Positions 9,064 to 16,820 of a stretch of 64,000 nucleotides of DNA are shown here, piece by piece (positions within the stretch are counted from its first letter, which is position 1; every line of letters begins with the position of its first letter). The translations under genes were made by a program, and so were the position numbers. The notes under the pieces were generated by a model that was not told the DNA's origin, searched no databases, and was given only the letters and a program-made list of their open reading frames with translations. Origin of the DNA: Gammaproteobacteria bacterium (GTDB lineage: Bacteria; Pseudomonadota; Gammaproteobacteria; Steroidobacterales; Steroidobacteraceae); assembly GCA_016707425.1 (NCBI GenBank), contig JADJHU010000015.1:744001-808000 (forward strand), in the 5' to 3' direction.

Positions 9064-10109
9064 AGCTGGAGCGGCGCGAGGCGGAGGTCTTCAGCCTCTC
9101 CTTTCTCGATGTCATCTGCTGCGGTTTCGGGGCGATCATCCTGCTGCTCGTGCTCTCCGAGTCCGGTCGGCCTCTCGTGCTCGAGAAGAGTCGCGAGAAT
9201 CTCGAAGGACAGGTGCAGAGGCTCCAGCAGGAGCTCGCTGTCATCCGAGGCGACACGGATGAGCTCAATCGCGAGCTGAAGGGCCGCATCGCGGTGCTCG
9301 ACCGCGAGCGTGTCAGGCTTGCGCGGCTCTCCGGCGATCTCACCAGCATCCGCGGGCAGTTCAGCGCGAGCAGGAGCGAGGCCGATGTCACCAACATCAT
9401 CGAATCGGAGCTGGTCTCGGCCTATCAGACGCTCACGGTCGAAATGCGGAGACTGCTGGCAGAGCGGCCGCGTCGCCCGCCGACCGAGGCGATTGGCGGC
9501 ATTCCGGTCGACAGCGAATACATCATCTTCGTGATCGACACCTCGTCGAGCATGACGCGCAACCACTGGGATGCCGCCACTCAGGTTCTGCAGGAGATCC
9601 TCGACATCTATCCGCACGTGCGCGGTCTGCAGGTGATGGATGACGAAGGCCGCAACATGTTTGCCGGGACACGCGGGCAGTGGCTCGCGGATTCCCCGAT
9701 CCAGCGGACCCGCATTGTCTCGACCATGCGCAGCTGGCGCGCGTTCAGCAACTCGAGCCCGGTCGAAGGGATCGAAGAGGCGATCCGCACGTACTGGGCG
9801 CTGGACAAGCGCATCAGCATCTACGTGCTCGGCGACGAGTTCACGGGTGACTCGATCCAGGAGGTGCTCGATCAGGTGGCGGCGATGAACAGGCCGGATG
9901 CGGGCGGGCGTCGGCGCGTGCGCATCCACGCAATCGGCTTTCCGGTGCCTGCCGACATGCCGCCGTTTACAAACATGCGCTTTTCGGCATTAATGCGGGC
10001 GGTGTGTGATCAGAACGAAGGAACGTTCGTGGGCATCACCAGCGAAAAATCCTGCAAGGCGTGGGTCGATGTCTTCGGCGTCCGCCGGTGTGTCGGTGGC
10101 GGTGGCTGA
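9060..10109 (+). CDS. VWA-domain protein with ExbD/TolR-like N-terminal membrane helix (copy 2)
   Basis: Starts at GTG 9060, which overlaps the previous stop (GTGA), and encodes 349 residues. Residues 6-30 repeat the copy 1 motif almost exactly (EAEVFSLSFLDVICCGFGA), then a hydrophobic run ending near residue 31. A coiled coil follows (about 38-125, heptads of LEGQVQRLQQEL type). The VWA domain has MIDAS DTSSS at D160 (FVIDTSSSM). Its C-terminal third includes a Cys-containing tail and diverges from copy 1, so the pair probably forms a heteromer rather than a redundant duplicate. Function within the presumed stator complex is inferred. Confidence 0.88.
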   Translation: MKLERREAEVFSLSFLDVICCGFGAIILLLVLSESGRPLVLEKSRENLEGQVQRLQQELAVIRGDTDELNRELKGRIAVLDRERVRLARLSGDLTSIRGQFSASRSEADVTNIIESELVSAYQTLTVEMRRLLAERPRRPPTEAIGGIPVDSEYIIFVIDTSSSMTRNHWDAATQVLQEILDIYPHVRGLQVMDDEGRNMFAGTRGQWLADSPIQRTRIVSTMRSWRAFSNSSPVEGIEEAIRTYWALDKRISIYVLGDEFTGDSIQEVLDQVAAMNRPDAGGRRRVRIHAIGFPVPADMPPFTNMRFSALMRAVCDQNEGTFVGITSEKSCKAWVDVFGVRRCVGGGG

Positions 10110-10119
10110 TCGTGCGCTG

Positions 10120-10899
10120 ATGAATCCGTCGATGGCAGCGAGACGCCTGGCGGCCGGACTGCTGGTCCTCACCGTGCTGGCCGCATGCGGAGGCGTGAAG
10201 ATCACACCTGATGTAAAGCTTCCACGGGCGCTGGTCAGTCCATTGCCCGCGAGGGTGGGTGTCGTGGTTGCGGGCGACATGCGCAATTACACGCACCGCG
10301 AGACCCGCTGGGGCAGCAACTGGCAGGCCGACCTCGGGCCCGGGCACGTGCACTGGGCCCAGGAGCTCTTCGGAGCGGCGTTTCGCGAGGCCGACCTGTT
10401 CTCTTCGCTCGAGGAAGCGCGGGCGAGTCCGGGCCTGCAGGCGATCTTCGAGCCGCGCATCGTCCAGTATTCGTTCACGACGGCACGTGAGACGGGCCGC
10501 TATTTCGCCGCGACGATCCGCTATCGCATTGCACTGTACACACCCGACGGCGCGAGCGTGGATGCCTTGACGATCACGGGCTACGGCAACAGCCTGTCGA
10601 GCGGGGCTTCGGGAGCGCGACCACTCGAGGAGGCGACGCGCGCCGCCATGCGCGATGCGGCAGCGAAGTTCCTGGTGCAGTTCCCGGAGCAGGAGGTGGC
10701 CCGGCAGATTGCACGCGGCGAGCCGGTCCTGGTGGCGCCCGCAGCCGACGCCGCCGGGTCTGCCGATACGATCGAAGCCGTCCCGATCGAGCCGGAGTCC
10801 CGGGCCAGCCCGGTGTCTCCGGCACCTTCGGGTGCTGCGACACCGCAGCGGGGCGGGATCCTGCCGTTCACTCGCGCTGGCGATCGGTCGTCTTCCTGA
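10120..10899 (+). CDS. Outer-membrane lipoprotein, unknown family
   Basis: Start chosen at ATG 10120, 10 bases after the VWA gene, because it yields a proper lipoprotein signal peptide: MNPSMAARR, a hydrophobic core, then lipobox LAAC with Cys at about residue 22 followed by GGV. ATG 10132 is an alternative. The mature protein (about 237 residues) has an alternating beta pattern over residues 45-195 and a Pro/Ala-rich C-terminal tail. It is the last gene of the kinase/PEGA/VWA operon and could be its outer-membrane anchor. The 3' end overlaps the convergent TPR gene by 32 bases. No family recognised. Confidence 0.8.
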   Translation: MNPSMAARRLAAGLLVLTVLAACGGVKITPDVKLPRALVSPLPARVGVVVAGDMRNYTHRETRWGSNWQADLGPGHVHWAQELFGAAFREADLFSSLEEARASPGLQAIFEPRIVQYSFTTARETGRYFAATIRYRIALYTPDGASVDALTITGYGNSLSSGASGARPLEEATRAAMRDAAAKFLVQFPEQEVARQIARGEPVLVAPAADAAGSADTIEAVPIEPESRASPVSPAPSGAATPQRGGILPFTRAGDRSSS

Positions 10900-12229
10900 C
10901 ACGTACGGCCATGCGTTCGCGGAGTGCGACGTTACGCGTATCGACGGCCTTGCCGGCCTCGAAGCGCGGCCGGTAGCGCGCCTTGCGCGCCGCCGCGACC
11001 ACCGCGCGTACCGTTGCTTCGGAGGCGGCCGTGCCCGGCTGGGCCACGGCATCGCCGACTTTCCCATCCGGGCCGATGGTGAGGCGGAGCTCCACCGTCT
11101 GGACTTCGTAGTCCCCCGGATCGAGGCGCGTGCGGCTGATCGAGGAGGAGGGCGGTCGATAGACGAGCTGCTCGGGCATTGCGAGCAAGGTGGTGTCGCC
11201 GCCCGCACTGAGATCAGCCCACGCCTTTTCGTAAATCTGGATCGCGCGAGTGGCTGCAGCACCCGTCAGGTACCAGTCGCCCAGATCGACCAGCGTCTCG
11301 CCGTGCAGTCGCCGGTCGGGTGGCTGGGAGCGCTCGAGCACCTGCAGCGCGAGCAGCAATGCCCGTTCGCCCTCGGCACTCATCCGCCCCGAGGTGCCGG
11401 CGTCGGGCAGCATCGAGCTCGCATCCAGGGGATCACGGACCGTCGACTCACCGGAGTCCACGCCATTTGCGAACTCGAGCCGGTAGGTGCGGGCGATGCC
11501 TCGCAGCGGCGCGACGCTCGCGATCTGGCCGCGACCTGCCTGCTCGGCAATGGCGAGTGCACGCAGGTGCAGGGAGCGCGCCGTGGCGTAGCGACCGACC
11601 GACTCAAACCAGCGTGCATGGCGATCGAGCGGTTGCAGCAGCCGCAGATCCCAGCGCCCGTAGGCCGTCTCGGCGATGCGGAGGGCGTACTGCTGTTCCT
11701 TCTCGGCTTCCGTCACCTGGCCGAGTGCGACGTAGGCTTCGATGAGCCGATCGAGGACCGGGAGCTGATCCGGATTGAAGAGGCCGTCGAGATTGCGTGA
11801 CAGGTCGACCGCGCGCTTCAGTGCCACGGCTGCGGCTTCGTAGGAACCTTTCGCGATGCAGCTTGCACCGAGACCGTGCAGCGGGCGGATCAGCCGGCGG
11901 TCCTGGGGCGTGCCGGAGGTCTCGAGGATCGAGATGCTCCGCAGGAAGAGCTTCTCGGCATCGTCGAAGTCGTGCAGCCGGTACCGGGTGGTCGCGAGGT
12001 TCACGAGCGGCGTCACGAGCCTCGCATCGTCGCGGCCATACTGCTCTTCCGTGAGCTGCACGAGCTTCTCCGCGAGCGGCAGGGCTTCATCGTAACGCCG
12101 CGCGTCGAACAGCGAGCGGAACTCGTGATATACCGGCACGCGCTCCGCGTCGGTGACGGCCAGGGCCGGTGTGACGAGCGCGACGCCGAGCACAGCGGCG
12201 AGCGTCGTGAGCAGGCAGACTGCCCTCAT
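10868..12229 (-). CDS. Periplasmic TPR protein with TonB-like C-terminal domain
   Basis: A 453-residue protein with a clear signal peptide (MRAVCLLTTLAAVLGVALV, cleavage after ALA). Residues 30-330 form helical TPR-like repeats, several with E..YG-type motifs. The last about 100 residues resemble the TonB C-terminal fold used in many energy-transducer-like proteins: EVQTVELRLTIGPDGKV, then Ala-rich helix and RKARYRPRF. No proline-rich transmembrane arm is present, so it is unlikely to be a classical TonB. It is convergent with, and abuts, the proton-channel/VWA operon, and a TonB-like domain next to a TolQ/ExbB-like channel is suggestive. It is transcribed separately from the opposite side. 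Confidence 0.82.
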   Translation of the reverse strand: MRAVCLLTTLAAVLGVALVTPALAVTDAERVPVYHEFRSLFDARRYDEALPLAEKLVQLTEEQYGRDDARLVTPLVNLATTRYRLHDFDDAEKLFLRSISILETSGTPQDRRLIRPLHGLGASCIAKGSYEAAAVALKRAVDLSRNLDGLFNPDQLPVLDRLIEAYVALGQVTEAEKEQQYALRIAETAYGRWDLRLLQPLDRHARWFESVGRYATARSLHLRALAIAEQAGRGQIASVAPLRGIARTYRLEFANGVDSGESTVRDPLDASSMLPDAGTSGRMSAEGERALLLALQVLERSQPPDRRLHGETLVDLGDWYLTGAAATRAIQIYEKAWADLSAGGDTTLLAMPEQLVYRPPSSSISRTRLDPGDYEVQTVELRLTIGPDGKVGDAVAQPGTAASEATVRAVVAAARKARYRPRFEAGKAVDTRNVALRERMAVRVRKTTDRQRE

Positions 12230-12263
12230 GGGCTTCTCCGGTTATCCATACTGATTTAACTCC

Positions 12264-12959
12264 ATGTCGGCACCGCAAGCCAGAACAGCCCTGGTGGCCG
12301 GCGCGAGTGGCCTGGTTGGCGGACACCTGCTCGCCGTGCTGCTCGAGGCGCCGGAATACGCACGCGTGTACGCGCTCTCACGGCGCCCGCTCGCGACCGA
12401 GCACCCGCGCCTCGCCAACCGCATCGTGCGCTTCGGGCAGCTCGGGGCCCAGATCGCAGGCCTGCGCTGCGACGATGCCTTCTGCTGTCTCGGGACTACC
12501 CTGCGCGAAGCGGGCTCCCGGGAGGCATTCCGCAGCGTCGACTGCGGTCACGTGCTCGAGTTCGCCCATGCCGCGCGTGCGGCCGGGGCCCGGCGCCTGG
12601 TGGTCGTGTCCTCCGTGGGGGCGGACGCGAGGGCCAAGGCCTTCTATCTGCGTGTAAAAGGCGAGATGGAGGAGGGGCTCACCGGCGCGGGCTTCACCTC
12701 GCTCGACATCCTGCAGCCGTCACTCCTGCTCGGGTGGCGACGCGAGCTGCGCGCGGTCGAGCTCGCTGCGGGGCTGACCCTGCCGCTCGTGAATCCGCTG
12801 CTCCGCGGCTCGGTCGCCCGCTTTCGTGCCATCCCGGCGCGCACGGTGGCCGCGGCCATGCTGGGAGCGGCGCGCTCGGGCCGCCGCGGTGTCTATCGCT
12901 ACACCTGGGACGGAATCCAGCAGCTGGCCACCGCGAAACCACCGCGGGCAATGGCCTGA
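12264..12959 (+). CDS. NAD(P)-binding oxidoreductase, HTATIP2/atypical SDR-like
   Basis: A 231-residue Rossmann protein. The N-terminal dinucleotide motif is VAGASGLVGGHLL, and CCLGTT plus VVSSVGAD match the atypical short-chain dehydrogenase group that includes human HTATIP2/TIP30 and bacterial NAD(P)H-binding relatives. The Y..K pair appears as FYLRVKGEMEE (Y-x-x-x-K). Substrate is unknown. It is divergent from the TPR gene, with 34 bases between the start codons. No obvious link to the GGDEF-EAL gene that follows after 174 bases. Confidence 0.85.
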   Translation: MSAPQARTALVAGASGLVGGHLLAVLLEAPEYARVYALSRRPLATEHPRLANRIVRFGQLGAQIAGLRCDDAFCCLGTTLREAGSREAFRSVDCGHVLEFAHAARAAGARRLVVVSSVGADARAKAFYLRVKGEMEEGLTGAGFTSLDILQPSLLLGWRRELRAVELAAGLTLPLVNPLLRGSVARFRAIPARTVAAAMLGAARSGRRGVYRYTWDGIQQLATAKPPRAMA

Positions 12960-12988
12960 GCTTCGCCCGGAATTCCGCGGGGCGCGAG

Positions 12989-13004
12989 TGTGACTGCGCT
13001 CACG
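12989..13004 (+). promoter_or_regulatory. CRP/Clp-like binding site upstream of the GGDEF-EAL gene
   Basis: TGTGA-CTGCGC-TCACG differs at one base from the CRP consensus TGTGA-N6-TCACA. It lies 130 bases before the start of the c-di-GMP enzyme gene. A CRP or c-di-GMP-responsive Clp-type protein could act here. This is a motif match only. Confidence 0.45.
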
Positions 13005-13133
13005 ATCCGCGGTCCCGGACAGGTCGTGGTGCGCCGACGCACTGTCCGAATCCTCAATCAGTGATGTGCTGCTCATGGCCTGACAGCGCCTATCGTTAAA
13101 TTGGCTGCGACTCGCGGAACGGCGTGGTTTGAC

Positions 13134-15980
13134 ATGGACACACTGCGGTCAGCACTCAGGAGCCGCATGGCGGCGCGCATGCTCGCCACGCTTGCCGTGG
13201 CCGTGGCGCTGCCGCTCGGGGTCCACGCGCTGCTTGCCGGCCGTGAAATCGTGCGTCAGGGTGACGAGCAGGCGAGCCAGCGCCTCGAGCTCCAGAGCCG
13301 CAGCTATGCCGCGGGGCTCATGGAGCGGCTCGCTGCCGCGGAGACTGTCGGCCGGGCACTGAGCGCGGATGACGTCGGCCCGGGCGGCCAACGGCTGCGC
13401 GAGCGTGTGCTCGACTCCCGGGCGTTCAGGGACGTGGAGATGTTCGAGGCCGGGAGTGAATCGGCTCTGACGGCGCTCATGCGCACGCCGGTCCGCTCAG
13501 CGCGCGCTGCCCTCGAGGGTGGTCAGACGGCGCTGATTACCGGTCCACGCGGTGATGGGCCGCGTACGGTGTATCTGCTGCGTGGCGTACGTGCTGCCGG
13601 ACGACCGGCGCTTGCGCTGTTCGAGATTTCCCCGAAGTGGCTCTGGGGCGGCGCGCCACGCAACGGCGGCACCGCTGACATCACCGTGATGGAAGCCGAC
13701 GGCGCCGTGCTCCGTGGTGCGACGGGGGCGACCGCCGAGCTCGCGGCTCTGGTCGAGCGCGGCGACCTGGGTTTCGCAGAGCGCCCCGATTCCGCCGGAC
13801 TTGCCTGGCAGCACGAAGGCGCGGAGTGGCGGGCGGCGTTGGTGCGCGTGCCCGTCGACTCCGAATACCGCGCCGCCGGATCGTGGGCCGTGATCGCCGC
13901 GGCGCCGCGACCGCGCAGTCTCGCTCTCGCTGCGGTCGCCGCACGGACCGTGCCGGCCGCACTCGCGTGTGCACTGCTCGCCGCGCTGGCGGGTGCGGGC
14001 TATCTCGCGCGGTCCTACGTTCCTGGCCTGCGCGGGCTGCGGCGCGCGCTGCTCGCCACCGGGGAGGCCAGCGTCGAGCGGCCACCCCCTGCCGCCGATG
14101 AGGCTGGCGAGGTGCTCGAGGCCTGGGAGAAGGCGGCCGCAGTGACCCGCGACCGCCTGCGCACGCTCGGTGTGCTGAGTGAGATCGACCGGCTGCTGCT
14201 GTCCTCCTCAGAGCTCGAGGCGACTCTGGATGCAATCCTTGCGCGTGTGCGCGCCGTGACACACTGTCACAGCGTCGGCATTACGCTGCTCGACGCCGAT
14301 GCGCCCGCGCATGGGCGCGTGTACGTTGCTTCGGACGGGGTGAACGGGCAACCCGTGAGTCGCGTGGCGCTCGATCCGGACATGCTCGGTGTGCTCGCGG
14401 GGGCACAGGACGGCCTGACCGTGGCGCGTTGCGAGGAGCAGCGGCACAGCTTTCTTGCGCCGCTCAGGGAGCGCGGGGCCGAGTTCTTCTGGATATGGCC
14501 CGTGCGCGCGGGCGAGCGGCTCCTGGCGATTCTCGCCGTGGGCTATCCCGATGCGCCGCTTCTCGATGCCGAGACCGCCCACTATGGCAGCGAGTTCGCG
14601 GCGCGTCTGGCGATCGCGCTTTCGAACAACGCGCGGGACGAACAGCTCTATCGCCAGGCGTATTTCGATCCGCTCACGCAGTTGCCCAACCGGCTGCTGT
14701 TCCGCGACCGGCTCGCCCAGGAGCTCGCGAGCGTGACGGCCGGCACGGCGCGCGGCGCGCTCCTGTATATCGATCTCGACCACTTCAAGAAGATCAACGA
14801 TACCATCGGGCATTCGGCCGGCGATCAGCTGCTGGTCATCGTCGGGCAGCGCCTGCGTGCATGCGTGAAGGATGGCGATACCGTTGCGCGGCTCGGCGGC
14901 GATGAGTTCACCGTGATTCTGCGCAATGTGGCCGATCCGGATGCCGCGCGGACCATTGGTGAACGCATCATCGAGTCCTTGCAGCTCCCCGTGAACCTGG
15001 GCGGGCGCGACCATTTCGTGCGCGCCAGCATCGGCATCACCCTGTTCCCCGACGACGGAGCGTCCATCGATGTGCTGATGCGCAATGCCGACGTCGCCAT
15101 GTATCGTGCCAAGGCCAGCGGGCGCAGTCGCGTGACCTTCTTCGACCGCCACATGATGCGCGGTGTGGCGGGCGGCACCGTGACCGAAAGCGGCCTGTTC
15201 CGCGCACTTCGACGGCGGGAGTTCTCACTCTATTACCAGCCGCAGTTCGACGTCGCGACCGGAGCCCTCACGGGTCTCGAGGCACTGTTGCGCTGGCAGA
15301 CGCCGCGCGACGGCTTGCGCTACCCGCACGAGATCGTCCCGGCGGCCGAGGAATCCGGGCTCATCGCCGATATCGGCGGCTGGGTGCTCGATGCCGCCTG
15401 CGCCCAGCTCGCAGCCTGGCGAGCCCGGGGCATCGCGCCCCCGAGACTCGCAGTCAATGTCTCGGTGCAACAGCTGAAGCACACGGAGTTTCCGCAGGTC
15501 GTGCGGCGCGCCCTCGACCGTCATGGGCTGCCTCCGGAGTTGCTCGAGATCGAGCTCACCGAGGCGGTCTTCGCCGACGTGCGGGCGAGCGAGGAACTCC
15601 TGCGCCTCGCGGAGCTCGGAGTGCGCCTGGCGCTGGACGACTTCGGGACGGGCTATTCTTCGCTGAGTCACCTGCGGCAATATCCGGTGCATGTGCTCAA
15701 GATCGACCGCAGCTGTATCGAACAGGTCGCGCAGGATCCGGCGGCCGCGGCGCTCGCTGAGGCGATCATCGTCATGGCGCACACGCTCGACCGGCGTGTC
15801 GCGGCCGAGGGCGTGGAGACCCTCGAACAGCTCGACTTCCTGCGCGAGCGGCGCTGCGATTTCGTGCAGGGGTTCTATCTTGCGAAGCCGATGTCCGGTA
15901 CGGCGGTGACCGAACTGCTCGAATCGCGCGTCGAGCACGCCATGAGTGCTGCGGGCGGGGATCGTCGGGCCGCGGGCTGA
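13134..15980 (+). CDS. Membrane GAF-GGDEF-EAL c-di-GMP enzyme
   Basis: Start taken at ATG 13134; a TTG at 13101 would add 11 residues. The 948-residue protein has a membrane helix at about 12-33, a periplasmic sensor region to about 255, a second helix at about 258-285, a GAF-like domain (about 350-495), GGDEF (about 510-670) and EAL (about 690-940). The diguanylate cyclase motif GGDEF is intact at 588-592. The inhibitory RxxD site reads KDGD, so product inhibition is probably lost. The phosphodiesterase side keeps EAL (716-718), DDFGTGYSSL and KIDRS, so both activities are possible. It overlaps the next gene by one base (TGATG) and sits just upstream of a c-di-GMP riboswitch. Confidence 0.95.
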   Translation: MDTLRSALRSRMAARMLATLAVAVALPLGVHALLAGREIVRQGDEQASQRLELQSRSYAAGLMERLAAAETVGRALSADDVGPGGQRLRERVLDSRAFRDVEMFEAGSESALTALMRTPVRSARAALEGGQTALITGPRGDGPRTVYLLRGVRAAGRPALALFEISPKWLWGGAPRNGGTADITVMEADGAVLRGATGATAELAALVERGDLGFAERPDSAGLAWQHEGAEWRAALVRVPVDSEYRAAGSWAVIAAAPRPRSLALAAVAARTVPAALACALLAALAGAGYLARSYVPGLRGLRRALLATGEASVERPPPAADEAGEVLEAWEKAAAVTRDRLRTLGVLSEIDRLLLSSSELEATLDAILARVRAVTHCHSVGITLLDADAPAHGRVYVASDGVNGQPVSRVALDPDMLGVLAGAQDGLTVARCEEQRHSFLAPLRERGAEFFWIWPVRAGERLLAILAVGYPDAPLLDAETAHYGSEFAARLAIALSNNARDEQLYRQAYFDPLTQLPNRLLFRDRLAQELASVTAGTARGALLYIDLDHFKKINDTIGHSAGDQLLVIVGQRLRACVKDGDTVARLGGDEFTVILRNVADPDAARTIGERIIESLQLPVNLGGRDHFVRASIGITLFPDDGASIDVLMRNADVAMYRAKASGRSRVTFFDRHMMRGVAGGTVTESGLFRALRRREFSLYYQPQFDVATGALTGLEALLRWQTPRDGLRYPHEIVPAAEESGLIADIGGWVLDAACAQLAAWRARGIAPPRLAVNVSVQQLKHTEFPQVVRRALDRHGLPPELLEIELTEAVFADVRASEELLRLAELGVRLALDDFGTGYSSLSHLRQYPVHVLKIDRSCIEQVAQDPAAAALAEAIIVMAHTLDRRVAAEGVETLEQLDFLRERRCDFVQGFYLAKPMSGTAVTELLESRVEHAMSAAGGDRRAAG

Positions 15981-16504
15981 TGCGATCACCGGCGCGGGGA
16001 GCGATCCGCTCGAGGAGCCGGTGGACGGCGGCAGCGGTCGCCGCGATGCTGCTGCTCGGCGGATGTGCCACGACACCCCGGACACCTGCTCAGTCGATGG
16101 GTGCTTCCCTGCTGAGGGTATCGGAAGCCCTGATCGGCACGCCCTACCGCTACGGCGGCGCGGATCGGCGCGGATTCGATTGCAGTGGTCTCGTGTATTT
16201 CGTGCACGCGCAGCTCGGGCTTCAGGTGCCGCGGACTGCAGCCGCACAGCATGCTGCCGCGCGGCCCGTGGGGCGTCGAGCCCTCGCCCAGGGTGATCTC
16301 GTGTTCTTCCGCACCCGTCCCGCAGGAGAGGTCGACCACGTCGGCGTCTACGTCGGCGCAGACCGCTTCGTGCACGCACCCGGCAGCGGGCGCACGGTTG
16401 CCTATGGTTCGCTCGAGGACCCGTGGTACGCCACACGCCTCGTCGGGGCCGGACGCTTCTGGGTGCCGCAGGTGCTGCCCGGCGCGGCCCACGCCGCGCC
16501 GTGA
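15980..16504 (+). CDS. NlpC/P60 family lipoprotein, probable peptidoglycan hydrolase
   Basis: A 174-residue lipoprotein precursor: Arg-rich start, hydrophobic core and lipobox LLGGC (Cys about 29). The NlpC/P60 papain-like domain covers about residues 45-165, with catalytic Cys in FDCSGLVYF, His in VDHVGVYVG and a third polar site near FVHAPGSG. Known relatives (Spr/MepS type) cleave D,D or D,L cross-links in peptidoglycan. The start codon overlaps the stop of the GGDEF-EAL gene, so the two are probably translated together. That links cell-wall remodelling to c-di-GMP signalling. Confidence 0.92.
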   Translation: MRSPARGAIRSRSRWTAAAVAAMLLLGGCATTPRTPAQSMGASLLRVSEALIGTPYRYGGADRRGFDCSGLVYFVHAQLGLQVPRTAAAQHAAARPVGRRALAQGDLVFFRTRPAGEVDHVGVYVGADRFVHAPGSGRTVAYGSLEDPWYATRLVGAGRFWVPQVLPGAAHAAP

Positions 16505-16602
16505 CGGCTCTTCGGCCTCGGTCGGGCAGGAGATATGTTTACTGCGGGGGCGCAGCCGGTCTCATTTCGCGGTGGCCTGCGACCTGCGGCACAGGGCAGC
16601 GC

Positions 16603-16631
16603 TTGACGCTCATCGGCAACATGCGGACACT
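16603..16631 (+). promoter_or_regulatory. Sigma-70-like promoter of the riboswitch transcript
   Basis: TTGACG (16603-16608), a 17-base spacer and GACACT (16626-16631). The expected start point, near 16638, falls just at the 5' edge of the c-di-GMP aptamer, which supports the assignment. Confidence 0.5.
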
Positions 16632-16637
16632 TTATGA

Positions 16638-16726
16638 CCGTGACAAGGGCAAACCCGCCGAAAGGCGGGGACGCAAAGCCTCCGGTCTAAGGGATTCGGT
16701 CCTAAGACAGCGGGGTTGCCGGTGCC
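16638..16726 (+). promoter_or_regulatory. c-di-GMP-I (GEMM) riboswitch
   Basis: The conserved GEMM core is present in order: AGGGCAAACC, a stem CCCGCC-GAAA-GGCGGG with the GNRA tetraloop, GGACGCAAAGCCTCCGG, a second variable stem (GGTCTAAGGGATTCGGTCC) and ACAGCGGGGTTGCCGG. The stretch GGACGCAAAGCC and the AGCGGGGTTGCCG strand are diagnostic. It lies about 95 bases upstream of the SPOR-like gene and presumably controls it in cis. No clear intrinsic terminator was found between aptamer and start codon, so control may act on translation or through a less obvious structure. Confidence 0.93.
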
Positions 16727-16820
16727 TCATCTGAGGCGGCGACTTCGCTCCCGAGCCCCGGCCGCCTGGCCCCAGTCGCCCTTGCAGGGGTGAGTCGACA
16801 GATTTCCGGGGAACGATGCG

